A stretch of 64,000 nt of DNA, taken from positions 168,800,333 to 168,864,332 of the forward strand of contig OZ024743.1 of the NCBI GenBank assembly GCA_964016885.1, written 5' to 3'. The notes beneath the pieces are model-generated. The model did not search any database. It saw only the letters and a program-made list of their open reading frames with translations, and had not been told where the DNA came from. This DNA comes from Eledone cirrhosa. Lineage: Eukaryota > Mollusca > Cephalopoda > Octopoda > Eledonidae. The position numbers and the translations under genes are program-made. This document shows positions 53,450 to 64,000 of this stretch, one piece after another; position 1 is the stretch's first letter; every line of letters starts with the position of its first letter.

Positions 53450-53900
53450 AATGAAGTGTGGTAAGGAACCAGGTGGACCATAACCGCACCAGAGTACTCA
53501 ATACTTAGGGTAGTAGAGTGGGTAATAGGAAAATGTTCAAGACCCCGACGGCAGAACTCAAGCTGTTTCGATGGCTATTTCTGGACTAAATTAGATTTTT
53601 AGCGTGGTAATAAATAGCCGAACTTTTCAAGGGGTAATTCCTCATATGGGAATATTATAGTTGTCAAAAGGATTGGTCAAAATTTCTTGTAAACACAATT
53701 AAATCATTCATGGCGGTGGGTTGGAGGTGGTGGTGGCTGAACTTGCTTGTAGATCAATGAGGGAGTGGGTGGAGCCGGTCAAGCGTTTAATATGAATTCA
53801 TACAACAAATTCTAAGGTGTGTGGAAGAAGTTAGGCTAGCTAGAAAGCAGGCTAAAAAAGAATTCTAGAGGAATCTGAGAGTGGGAAGTTATAAAATTAA
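53450..53900 (-). mobile_element. retrozyme-like element, third family member
   Basis: Non-coding, with a hammerhead at 53542-53635 whose core and order match the 19.6- and 30.2-kb copies (shared text CAAGNGGNNAYNCCTCAT on the plus strand just 5' of the core). Ends not found; it is diverged and followed by AT-rich sequence and an A run (53980-53999). Confidence 0.55.
53542..53635 (-). ncRNA. hammerhead ribozyme, U3-A8 core variant
   Basis: Minus strand: stem I ACCCC (53635-53631); core UUGAAAA (53630-53624); stem II with an eight-pair helix GGCUAUUU and AAAUAGCC (53619-53612, 53580-53573) above a short irregular base; GAA (53569-53567); stem III ACAGC..GCCGU (53566-53548), four of five pairs; C17 (53547); stem I GGGGU (53546-53542), five perfect pairs. 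Same U3 and A8 as the other two family members, with different helices. Confidence 0.65.
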
Positions 53901-54065
53901 AACGTTAATAAATTGAAATAATAAAAGAAAAATATAATAATAAATGAAAATAATAATAATATAAAAAAAATTAAATAATAAAAAAAAAAAAAAAAAAAAG
54001 TAGAGTCTAAAGCAGCTGCTATAATTTTAGCTGGTATTGCTTTTTTTGGCCAATGCTATATAGAA

Positions 54066-54150
54066 TTTACTGGGGTGGGGGCACTGAGGTTACAAAAGCC
54101 CGATGGGCTGCCTCAAGGTAAGCGAAAAGGGAAAAAGGAAAAGGAAGAGG
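54066..54150 (+). repeat. inverted copy of LINE 3' end
   Basis: GGCACTGAGGTTACAAAAGC, CCGATGGGCTGCCTCAAGGT and AAGAGGAGAGGG repeat in inverted order at 54285-54366, the 3' end of the LINE below. Confidence 0.75.
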
Positions 54151-54284
54151 AGAGGGTGGGTAGACAATGACTGTAACAACCTTCTTTTTCTAACTTGACA
54201 AACAAGATAGGGGTAACTCCAGCATACATAGGTAGATGTACTTCTTTTCTTTTTTCCCTTTATCTCTTCTTCTCATTTCCTTCC

Positions 54285-55505
54285 ACTCCCTCTCCTCATC
54301 CTTTTCCTTTTTCTTCTTTCACTTACCCTGAGGCACCTTATCGGGCTTTGGTAGCCTCAGTACCGAACAGACTGGTCAGTTCGTCTTCCTTGATGCCTAG
54401 AGTTTCCCCGAGAACGTTGTCGCACTTATCCTCCAATAATCCCCTATAGAATGTCGAAGTGGAGTCTCCGCTGATTGCCGTTTTCGCTTGGTAGAGGGCT
54501 GTGAGCGCCTGAAGGCACTCGAGGTGCCAGGCGCCCATTTTCGGTCTTCGCTTGACCCAGGACTGCAGCTCTGTTAGTGAGACGAGTTGTGGAAGAGCTC
54601 GTCTCACAAACGACAGCCACACCGGTTCGTAGCCTCAGCGCGTGTTTGCGCATCATGAGCCACGGCCCGCCCAGCCCTCCGTTAGAAGGGTGTTGACAGG
54701 AGATGGATCTCCTCACCAATGAAGCCTGTTTCTTCCAGATGAACTTGAAGAGTAGGCGTTCCATTTTGGTGAGGTATTCGCGGGGACAAGGCACGACTGT
54801 CGGACGCTATGTAAGTGTTCGCCACCTCCGCTCGACTTTTCAAGGAGAGTTTGCACTCAGCCCACTTCTGGGTGAGTGCAAACACCTTCGCCGTGACCTC
54901 GTTTCAGTTCTTGTCCACCTGGAGATCTAGACCAAACCAGACCCCGAGCAATTTCACCGGTCCAGACGTCCAGCGTCCAACGACACTGTCGGAAGGCATG
55001 GGTTTGCCTCTGCATGTGCCGAGTTGCAAACCGACAGACTTGTTTCGGCTTAGTCTTGCTCCTGTCAACGTTTCGTATTCCTGTAATAAGTTGCCGATTA
55101 CCCCGATGTCCGAGGTTTTCGACACCATTACGGTTATGTCGTCGGCACAGGCCGGCGCTGCTTTCCGCACTTCTGGTTCGATGCTGGTCTGCATGGCAGC
55201 GATCCAGCCTCTGAAGACGGGACCGAAGCCGACCGCCTTGAGAACCGCTTCCAAGTATTGATGGTCGACCCTATCAAATGCCTTAGACTGATCTAAATTG
55301 ATCAGAGCCCCACCGAAGCCAGGTTTACACCCTACCCTCTTTATGGTGTATCCCATGAGATGGAGGTTGTCATGTATGGACCTGGTCGGGATTTCACACG
55401 TTCTCGCTTCCCATACCCGGTTCTCGACGACAAGAGCCAGCCTCGCTGCTAACACCTTGGTCAAAATCTTTAACTCTGTGTTGAGCAGAGTTATGGGCCT
55501 GAAAT
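54285..55505 (-). mobile_element. LINE with L1/Tx1-like reverse transcriptase, internally deleted
   Basis: Minus strand: FRPITLLNTELKILTKVLAA, RLALVVENRVW, HDNLHLMGYTIKRVGCKPGF, GGALINLDQSKAFDRVDHQY (RT motif A), LEAVLKAVGFGPVFRGWIAA, then directly CADDITVMVSKTSDIGVIGN (palm A-D-D). The segment between, including motif B, is deleted. It continues SRNKSVGLQLGTCRGK, KLLGVWFGLDLQVDKNW, LLFKFIWKKQASLVRRSISC (another frame), then GIKEDELTSLFGTEATKAR and a stop near 54340. 5'-truncated at 55505. Confidence 0.8.
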
Positions 55506-56040
55506 ACATACAATAGATTGATAGATACACAGTCTCTATTTCAAGCAACCTATATATATACATGTAATCGACAAACACACACACACACATATATATATGT
55601 GTGTGTGTACGGTTGTGTATGTGTGTGTTTGTCGATTACATACATGTTTTTGGAACTGTATAGTTAAAATGTGTATGTATGTACAGATAAGGTGGCGTGA
55701 ATATATGTGTGTAATGTGAATGCTAATATTTCAACTCAGTAACGTAGTAGAGCATTTTAGCATACACCTAGTTAACTGGTGCCTGACTGAATATACTGTT
55801 CAACAGTGGCGGCGAGAGGCATTGCTAATACACATACAAACACGCCCGCACAATATCAGTGTGCAAGACTCACTCTTGCACAGGCACATAAACAGATGCA
55901 TGCAAGGAGACACATATAGCTGTATCAATAAAAATATATGCCGCAGTGAGCAACGTCTTCCAACGACATGCAACCGTGAAGGACAATCTGAACATGGCGC
56001 TAAACTCTAGGAGTGGGAATCAAGTGCGGATGTGAGGCTT
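55506..56040. other. no gene; hairpin with CA repeats
   Basis: ACATGTAATCGACAAACACA (55560) is inverted as TGTGTGTTTGTCGATTACAT (55622), a roughly 90-bp stem-loop with a GT/CA core. Otherwise unrecognised. Confidence 0.6.
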
Positions 56041-56875
56041 CAGTTCATGCGGTTAATTACTTTATGGAGCACGTACCCTCCTTCGTCACCCCACCCCCTT
56101 ATGAAGCTGGACATGAAAAACGTCTTCAAAAGCGTTAGGTGAGAGCACATCTTAGACGTAGTATCTTAGACGAGCCCCCACAATTTACCTCTTCCATCAT
56201 CTCTCGTACGGATGATCCAGCATCCTCATAGCTGCTAACAACAAGGTCACTTTCGTTGTGGGTGTCAAGCAAGGAGACCCACTCCGCCCGCTCCTCTTTG
56301 CGCTGGCTGTTGACGACGTTGACCGCCCTGCCCAGTCACCCTTCAACGTTTGGTACCTAGACGACGCGACTGCGGGTGGCTCGGCTGAGACGGTAGTTGA
56401 AGACCTTCAGCTATTCATCCCATCTCTAAAATTTCTCAACCGATCCGAGTCCGAGGTGATAAACCTTGGCTACGGAGAGGCCAAATTCCACGACGCCGTA
56501 CTTTGCATCTATCCCGTCTTGTTCGGGGCTCGAGACTCCAATTTTCTCAAAAGCCATAAGAGATTGCCTGAAGACCAAGCACGCAAACCTGTCACGGATG
56601 TCAGTGAAGCTGTGACTCTTTGACGCTCACTCGGTGCATTTCATCTTGAGTAACTGCTTCACCCTGCCTATATTCTTCTTCACGCTGCGCGGTTACTTTG
56701 TCACCCCAATGCAGATCACCTCAGTGAACTCCACGCCACCATTCGACGCTGTGAGGAACTCATCTGCAAAGTCAGTTTCGACAACGCCGGTCTACCTCTC
56801 CTCAACCTCCTCCAGACGCATCCTCGTCAGAGGTCCTCAGCAAGACGGCCGAAGCTGAGTTGGCCGCCTCAGAGC
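56041..56875 (+). mobile_element. LINE fragment with reverse transcriptase palm
   Basis: LDMKNVFKS (motif A region), then frame 56258-56623: GVKQGDPLRPLLFALAVDDV (motif B region), PFNVWYLDDATAGGSAETVV (motif C, YLDD), INLGYGEAKFHDAVLC. It continues in other frames as HATIRRCEELICKVSFDNAG. The catalytic aspartates of YLDD are intact. A widespread invertebrate LINE; 8305-8700 may be the end of the same family. Confidence 0.75.
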
Positions 56876-56994
56876 TTGGGCAGGCTATGGATTTTTTTTA
56901 CATTTAAAAAGAGAGAAGTGACCCTGGAATACTATGTTGAAATATACTGGTTAAATACATTTCTTTGCTTTGTTTTATTTGTCATCCTTTGCCC

Positions 56995-57260
<266 letters not shown>

Positions 57261-57283
57261 CTTTACATACATACATACATACA
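57261..57283. repeat. CATA microsatellite at LINE 5' end
   Basis: Five CATA units directly before the LINE start. Confidence 0.9.
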
Positions 57284-57323
57284 TCGGGAAAACACTATCG
57301 ATAATAATAATAATCGAAGAAAT

Positions 57324-59050
57324 TTGACACCACGTGTACCATCCGAGTCTACCTCGACTGTTGTGGAAAATACTATCGATAATGATTATAAACAAAAGTA
57401 TAAACAATTGAAAATTTCCCTCAACGAAATCTCCCAGAGAGACATTAATTCATGTATAAATATCTCTCTTGCTGAACGTATTAAAACGACAATGTTTAAT
57501 AAAAAAAACCAAATAATGAAATATTACGTGTTATTGACGAAATAGGGGATGAATATTTACGACGGATAAAAACACCAACATTATGGCAAATCAACGCCTG
57601 TTTATATGCCCTAGCAACGACAGTGAAGCATTATCTTGGTGATAGCAGAGATATTAACAAGAACAGAACACCACCAAAAATACCATCATATATAACTAAA
57701 ATAGAAAAAAGATTGCTGACCTACGAAAAAACATAGGATATGTGACAATGCTCCTTACATGCAAACAAACACAAAAAACTCACTCCTCACCAACAAAGAG
57801 TGAAAAATAAAATAGAGGCGATGTTTGGTAACAGTAGAACCAGAACTCTCCAATATAAGCTGACCAGCCTCAAACAAGAATTGAGAGCTGTTAGCGAAAA
57901 ACGCCGATACCTGAAGAAGGTAGATGAGAGAAAAGTGCTTAATAAAAGATTCAGAAGAAACCAAACATCAGTCTATAGAGATATGAAGGGCAAAATAATA
58001 AGTGTAACTGAGGCCCCATCCCAGAAAGACATAGATTCCTTTTGGAGCAAAATATGGGGTGAAAAGAAGAATTTCAACCAAGATGCCTTGTGGCTAAGAG
58101 AAATCCGAAAGAACAATTGCTCCTACACTACAACAAAAACATACGAAATAAGTGAGGGTACCCTTGAGACTGTGATAGGAAAACTCCAAAATAATAAAAC
58201 ACCAAGAAGAGACATGATTGTCGGCTACTGGTACAAAAAACTGATATTCTATCGGTAGGTATCTTACTGACCTCTACCAACAAGTTCTTAAGGGATATAC
58301 ACTTATGCCAGAATGGTTGACATTAGCACAAACATTATTGGTCCCCAAGAACAAAGACACCCACTTGGCAAAAAACTACCGACCCATTGCATACCAGAAC
58401 CTGATGTATAAGATGTATACAGCCTGTCTGAACCTATTCCTCCAACTTCATGTGAAAATAATAACATCATCACAGATGAACAAGCAGCTGGAAAGAAAGG
58501 CGTTTGGGGATGTGCTGAACAACTCCTAATCAACAAAACTGCGATGTCGGAGGTGCGACAACTTAGGAGGAATATGACTACAGTCTGGCTGGACTACATG
58601 AAAGCTTTCGATTCTGTTCCCCACTTGCTAAAGTCCCAGACATTATTGTCAGAGCCATAGAGAGGCTGTCTTCTTCTTGGGCTACTATCCAAAAATTAAA
58701 GACAGAGAGGGAGGACTCAATTTTCACTGATAAAATAAAATATTGCAGGGTATATTTCAGGGGGACAGTCTTTCTGTGATATTATTCATCTTGTCATTAA
58801 AACCCTTGTCCTTTCTGCTCAAGAAATGTGAGGGATACATCATTGGCTCATAAGAGGACAGAAATACGAACCTAACCCATAATTTCTTTGTGGATGATCT
58901 GAAACTCTATGCCAAGAACATAGACAGGATGAAGAAAAATCTTGACCTGGTTACAACGTTCTCAAAGTATATAGGAATGGAGTTTGACTAAGATAAATGC
59001 TCATACATGACTGTAAAGCGGGGGAAAAACAACAACCCAATCTAGCAACA
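57324..59050 (+). pseudogene. LINE N-terminus and reverse transcriptase, broken
   Basis: 57324-57545: ESTSTVVENTIDNDYKQKYK, ISQRDINSCINISLAERIKT. 57800-58258: NSRTRTLQYKLTSLKQELRA, SQKDIDSFWSKIWGEKKNFN, ISEGTLETVIGKLQNNKTPR and VGYWYKKLI. 58260-58620: MPEWLTLAQTLLVPKNKDTH, KNYRPIAYQNLMYKMYTACL, WLDYMKAFDSVPH (motif A). Near 58885: FFVDDLKLYAKNIDRMKKNL (motif C, FVDD) and FSKYIGMEFD. The region between A and C is full of stops. Confidence 0.75.
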
Positions 59051-59059
59051 TTGTCATCA

Positions 59060-59532
59060 ATGGCCTAACTGTTTCACCGATATCTGATGAGGACTGCTAC
59101 AGATACCTGGGGATAAATGAGAACATATCCTATAATGGTATCTGTAATAAAGAACGCGTAACCAGGGAATACTACACCCGATTAAGAAAGATCTGGTCAT
59201 CGGAACTCTCTGTGCAAAACAAAACAGTGGCTCACAATGTGTTTGCTGTGCCTGTCCTAACACCAACGTTTGGAATACTCAAGTGGACGATAGACGAAAT
59301 CCGAGCAGTTGATGTTGGAACTCGAAAAATACTGATCAACACCGGAAACTTCCACATCAACATTGACATAGACCGCCTTTACTTGAAACGTAAGCAGGGA
59401 GGCAGAGGCCTAACATCAGCCCAGACAACATTTGAATGTCGCATCATATCTCTCCGAGAACATCTACGAACCTCGAAGCGTAGGAGCCCGTTTCTCGAGC
59501 AAGTCTATCTGCATGAAACAGATAGATCATGA
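59060..59532 (+). pseudogene. LINE RT thumb/connection
   Basis: Last open frame 59212-59529: VPVLTPTFGILKWTIDEIRA, VDVGTRKILINTGNFHINID, IDRLYLKRKQGGRGLTSAQT and TFECRIISLREHL. The TRK(I/L)L..... DRLYL.R..GGRGL order is typical of a family of invertebrate and vertebrate LINEs with a C-terminal CCHC-type knuckle and nuclease region. Confidence 0.75.
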
Positions 59533-59689
59533 GAGTTGGGAAGGAAATCCTCGAGAGATATTCCCTGTGTGATAATTAAAAACTCACACACAGGGATGTC
59601 ACTCAGCAGTATCGCAGTGAATCCATGGATGAATAACTGCATGCTTATCAGCAAAAAATCATGCATGGATATGCTGCCAGAAAGCTCCA

Positions 59690-60230
59690 GAGTGAGAGTA
59701 ATATAGATAAGGAAAGTAGTCTATCTTGGACCAACAACCGCTATATTGGCTCCCACTTTGAAGGATACGCTTTTGCGATCCAGAACAGGAGATTAACACA
59801 AAATACCTGATTCACAAAAGAGATAGGGATGCAGGCAAAACACCTAGATGTGATAACAAGTGCAGACTGCAGAACTAACATCGAGTATATCACCCATGTC
59901 ATCAGCAGCTTCCCAAAGATGTCATCGCGGTACTATTTACCTATGAGGCATGATGTAGTGGCCAAAACAATGTACAATGCAGTTCGTAAAAAAGATAACC
60001 CCGATAATAAACACATTAAAAGCTACAGCAATGTGGAAGACATTCATGTACATAATATGAAAGAGTACTGGTGGAATGTTCCAGTAAAAGCCCCAATAAA
60101 ATGCAGACATAACAGACCAGATATTATGATATGGGACAGGTAGAAGAAAGCATGCACAGTAGTGGAAATTAGCTGCCCAACAGATGCCAATATAATATCA
60201 AAGATTAGTGAAACGGAGAATATTTATGCA
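59690..60230 (+). pseudogene. LINE C-terminal knuckle and restriction-like nuclease region
   Basis: GSHFEGYAFAIQ, YLIHKRDRDAGKTPRCDNKC, THVISSFPKMSSRYYLPMRH, VEDIHVHNMKEYWWNVPVKA, IKCRHNRPDIMIWDR, then TVVEISCPTDANIISKISET. The 39.3-kb copy preserves CRLCRN..THVISSC, so the C-x2-C-H-C knuckle is mutated here (F for C). RPD-(x)-W and (V)VEI fit a PD-(D/E)xK-like active site as in R2/NeSL-type elements; assignment tentative. Confidence 0.65.
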
Positions 60231-60675
60231 GAATGATGAGAAATCTGCAGATACTCCACCCTGATTACACCTTCAGATTTATGCCTGTGATTATTGGGGC
60301 ACTGGGATATGTTAGTAACTGCCTCAATACAAATCTTGAGAAGCTAGGCTTGACAGGAACAGAAAGAACACAACTACATTACAAGTACAATCCATTAATG
60401 GAACAGTAAAAATATGTAAAACATTCCAAACATTTTGCATCTAATAACTGCATATACACATATACAGATGCAAAGCATATACACATGCACACATACAACT
60501 CAAAACATCCACATCCACACATACAATAACATCCATATCTACACACACATGCATACATACATACATATCGACCTAGTTGGTATTGTGTAAATTCCAATGA
60601 GAGAGTCTTGTGTCTATGTTAGAAACCGACTCTCTCTCTATTGGTAAATCTTTGTGAAATTATAAAACCAGAAGA

Positions 60676-61000
60676 ACATACATACATGATGGCTGCAAAC
60701 TCTGCCAAGAATATTGCAATCGCTTGTCAGATTCAGATGTGTGACGCTCGGATATGGCTTTTCAAGCCTGCTAGAGACCTGCACTCCTTCGCACAGTGAC
60801 GACAACTATGGATCTCCCTGATTTGAGGTCCTGCATCAGGTTGCCTGTGAACCCTCACAAAACTGTGTAGATCATAGTTCACTGGTTCTCTTTGAACATG
60901 GCTGCGACTGTGGCTCCTGACCCCAGATTTACTCAAGCAAATCTTTCCACACTCAGGGCACTTCAATTCAATGGAGACAGAGACACCGATCGTTTCTAGA
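60676..61000 (-). pseudogene. LINE C-terminus with two C2H2 zinc fingers
   Basis: Minus frame ending at 60733: LKCPECGKICLSKSGVRSHS (CxxC..HxxxH) and HSCRHCAKECRSLAGLKSHI followed by RASHI. The second finger resembles the one at 35.2 kb. Such fingers end the polyproteins of some invertebrate LINEs; a host zinc-finger gene is unlikely since CATA repeats lie on both sides and the frame starts inside them. Confidence 0.6.
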
Positions 61001-61081
61001 GACATACATACATACATACATACATACATACATACATACATACATACATACATACATACATACATACATACATACATACAT
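61001..61081. repeat. CATA microsatellite
   Basis: About 20 CATA units. Confidence 0.98.
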
Positions 61082-61987
61082 GTAGCCGTACCAATGTATA
61101 CACAGGTGGTCTGTATCATGGCACGAATCGGTTATATTTTCATTGTCGCTTCATTTTAACTGCTACACAGGTGTCCAATCAATGGCCGCTTTAGAATGTT
61201 AAAAACGTGTGTTTTGTATGTGAGTATGTGTATGTTTGTGTGTTGTGGGTGGATCTGTGTGTGTGTCTGTCTGTCTAGGTGTGTCTATGTCTATGGAGTT
61301 ACTTATGTATATATGTTTAAATGTATACATGTATGTGTGTATGTATGCTCGTATGAATGTATTTATGTTATGTTTGTATGTTTGTATCGTTGTGTACATA
61401 TGTATATACGTAATTTTTAACGTATAAATGTATGTGTATATATATGCGTGATTATATGAATATTTGTGTTCATGTATGGGCGTATGTATGTATTTATGTA
61501 TGAATGTATTTGTATTTGTGTACGTGACTATCTATGTAATTATCTATGCATATGTGTGCGCCGGCGTCTATGCGTGTGGCTGTTTTTTGACGGGGGTGGT
61601 TGCTGTCGCCAGTATAGCACTTTACAGGTGTATACCGCTGCTTTAGTTCAAACGACATCATGTTTAAACAAAAACCATACCCACAGCCACCACAAATCCC
61701 ACCTCCACTTTCACCACGGCGATTTACATGTGACTGCAGTCCACCATTTCTAAGGTATCAGATTTGTTGTTTCGTTCGCTGTCGAGAATTCAGGTGTCCT
61801 AGGTCCCCGAAATACCGTAATATCAAAAGAATGCAGTCCACCCGAATAAGAAGCCCTGTGAGATGATGTGGCTCTTGCAGCGGGTGATGTAAAAGTATAT
61901 GAGTGAATATAAGGGTAATATAAATTGTAAGTTTTGTAGATAGAGAAGCTAGCCAAAGATAACTAGGTTAGCAGTTCTATGAATACT
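61082..61987. other. no gene recognised; GTAT-rich stretch
   Basis: 61200-61560 is TATG/TGTG-rich. 61660-61866 has overlapping plus frames (MFKQKPYPQPPQIPPPLSPR with CDCSPPFLRYQICCFVRCRE) without a domain I know. Confidence 0.5.
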
Positions 61988-62790
<803 letters not shown>

Positions 62791-62946
62791 AATAATATAT
62801 ATATATATATATATACACATATATACACATACACACATATATATATAAATATATACACTTATATATATACACATATATATACATATATATATACACATAC
62901 ACACACACACATACACACATATATATATATACATATACATATATAT

Positions 62947-63003
<57 letters not shown>

Positions 63004-63066
63004 GATATATACATGCGTATATACATACATACACATACATATACATATACACTTATATATACATAT
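62791..63066. repeat. TA/CATA/CACA compound array
   Basis: Mixed dinucleotide array ahead of a 12-G run (63075-63086) and the 3' region of PLE copy 3. Confidence 0.95.
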
Positions 63067-63217
63067 AATTATTGGGGGGGGGGGGTTAAACTTATTAGTG
63101 AGAAATAGTAAATATATATAGTTTTCAAGGAACATAGAGTCATAACCTGAAGTTAAAGCATTATATATGTTTACTTAATGGTATCAGTTTTAGGAAATGA
63201 TATTTGTAAGAAGGAAA

Positions 63218-63443
63218 GCAAAATTATGTAGTTCATCAGTAGTAGAATATTAATTATAGGTTAACTAAATTAAAAATAGTTTATATATTAATTTCAAAAG
63301 TGTATATTAATTAGGTTTATAATTTTTAAAGCAGAATTATGTAGTTCATCAGTAGTAGAATATTAATTATAGGTTAACTAAATTAAAAATAATTTATAAA
63401 ATAATTTCTAAAGTGTATATTAATTAGGTTTATAATATTTAAA
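63218..63443. repeat. 113-bp tandem duplication
   Basis: Two units starting GCANAATTATGTAGTTCATC, each ending AATTAGGTTTATAATNTTTA, with few differences. Confidence 0.9.
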
Positions 63444-63911
63444 GGTTTTTCTCAGTTTATGATTACACGATATTATTAATTCCTGTCGCTTATTTAATAG
63501 GATATCCTTAGATTTCATTATTTCAAAAAGTTCTTGGGAACATAATCTACATTCATTTCTACTATTTTGATAAGGGGTGGCCCTTTTGAGCACACTCCAG
63601 GTCAGGTCATATTCTATATTCCTCTTTCTATAACTATTTATTATTTCAGCTAGAGATGTTGTATTAGCTAGTGCGGCATTTTTAAAACTATGTTTGTGTG
63701 TATTAAATATGATCTTAAATTTGTTAGAGGTAGCTCCTATATATGAATAAATTGAGTCCTTAGTGTTAACTTTACATTTACATACTATGTTATTAACAAG
63801 GCAATTTCCTTTTAATGGACAGTTTGCTTTGTTTCTACAGTTACAACTTTTCGAGAATCCTCTATCTGAGGAGATATTATGGTTAGTTTGATGTACTGGT
63901 GGTATACTCAT
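63420..63911 (-). CDS. PLE GIY-YIG endonuclease region, open
   Basis: A 163-codon open frame: SCNCRNKANCPLKGNCLVNN (cysteine knuckle), IVCKCKVNTKDSIYSYIGAT, SNKFKIIFNTHKHSFKNAAL, TTSLAEIINSYRKRNIEYDL, ECRLCSQELFEIMKSKDILL and a stop at 63420. GIY-YIG core Y-I-G intact, but the arginine after FK is I (FKIIF against FKARF in copy 1), so the nuclease is probably dead. Upstream the coding continues (VKFSYSTTKNIKQNI) to the window edge. Confidence 0.8.
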   Translation of the reverse strand: MSIPPVHQTNHNISSDRGFSKSCNCRNKANCPLKGNCLVNNIVCKCKVNTKDSIYSYIGATSNKFKIIFNTHKHSFKNAALANTTSLAEIINSYRKRNIEYDLTWSVLKRATPYQNSRNECRLCSQELFEIMKSKDILLNKRQELIISCNHKLRKTFKYYKPN

Positions 63912-64000
63912 GGTTTTTTTACATTTATATGCATTATAGGCACTTATATTTTGTTTTATGTTTTTGGTTGTTGAGTAGGAGAATTTAACCGTTGATCTAT

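Larger units (their letters stand above)
57284..60675 (+). mobile_element. near full-length LINE with C-terminal nuclease-like region
   Basis: Starts CGGGAAAACACTATCGATAA after CATA repeats and ends AAAACCAGAAGAACATAC into CATA repeats. Reading through frames: N-terminal region (57324-58258), RT (58260-59050), thumb and connection (59060-59532) and the C-terminal knuckle/nuclease region (59690-60230). The second copy at 39327-40350 shares the last 1 kb at high identity, including the 3' UTR. Many stops and frameshifts, so inactive. CATA on both sides suggests insertion into that microsatellite. Confidence 0.75.
63067..64000 (-). mobile_element. Penelope-like element copy 3, partial
   Basis: Minus strand, running off the right edge. 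It has the GIY-YIG region (63911-63420) and an AT-rich 3' region with a 113-bp tandem duplication (units at 63218 and 63331). No complete hammerhead found at its 3' side. Confidence 0.8.

Noticed and set aside
60733..61119. Host C2H2 zinc-finger gene
   Set aside because: The frame begins in CATA repeats, has only two fingers and resembles LINE C-terminal fingers elsewhere in the window.
63230..63260. CUGAUGA on the minus strand in PLE copy 3 as a hammerhead
   Set aside because: No GAA with a paired stem II follows in either of the two tandem units, and no stem I partner is present.

Overview
This window looks like intergenic or intronic DNA from a cephalopod, most likely an octopus. Evidence: at least a dozen copies of an octopus-type tRNA-derived SINE (A-box-like TGGCAGTATCGGTAGAG, B-box-like GAGTTCAAATCCCGCC), one copy of a second octopus-type tRNA SINE, many Penelope-like elements (PLEs), and very long TA, CATA, CA and CT arrays. 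I recognise no host protein-coding exon, tRNA or rRNA gene. Nearly every readable protein is a transposon fragment, mostly broken by stops and frameshifts.

Layout. 0-9.6 kb: LINE tail, then an autonomous Helitron (about 1.34-8.16 kb) with ruined Rep and Pif1-like helicase frames, then two LINE C-termini. 10.8-13.3 kb: a PLE remnant between inverted arms, each arm hit by its own SINE. 14-15.5 kb: back-to-back LINE pieces and a PLE N-terminal piece. 16-25 kb: SINEs, foldbacks, microsatellites and a 660-bp element with an 18-bp target duplication (19.36-20.02 kb). 25-28.4 kb: PLE copy 1 with reverse transcriptase and GIY-YIG endonuclease. 28.4-31.2 kb: minisatellite, then a perfect tandem array of a 591-bp unit. 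31.5-33.8 kb: a GC-rich PLE of another clade. 33.8-36.1 kb: LINE 3' ends separated by CATA repeats. 38.3-40.35 kb: two LINE fragments. 42.39-44.38 kb: non-autonomous Helitron. 44.57-45.58 kb: foldback element. 46.2-46.8 kb: TA array. 46.8-49.4 kb: PLE copy 2. 51.6-52.5 kb: PLE debris. 53.5-57.2 kb: more small elements and two LINEs. 57.28-60.68 kb: near full-length LINE with a C-terminal restriction-like-endonuclease-type region, bounded by CATA repeats on both sides. 63.07-64.0 kb: PLE copy 3, running off the window.

The main discovery is a set of hammerhead ribozyme folds read directly from the sequence. Complete type I folds (stem I, CUGANGA-like core, stem II, GAA, stem III, cleavage nucleotide, closing strand of stem I) are found at 19641-19726, 25088-25140, 30211-30298, 30802-30889, 46070-46112, 46869-46939, 53542-53635 and 57189-57243, with damaged ones at 31577-31604, 44584-44690 and 45423-45531. 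Stem III is self-complementary in most of them, the arrangement known from PLE and retrozyme ribozymes thought to cleave as dimers. Two sit just 3' of PLE endonuclease genes, as expected for PLE pseudo-LTRs. One non-coding family (19.4, 30.0-31.2 and 53.5 kb) carries U3 and A8 instead of the usual C3 and G8, keeping the core base pair, while all three helices differ between copies but still pair. This looks like a retrozyme-like family with an altered hammerhead core. All of this comes from reading by eye; no search or folding program was run.
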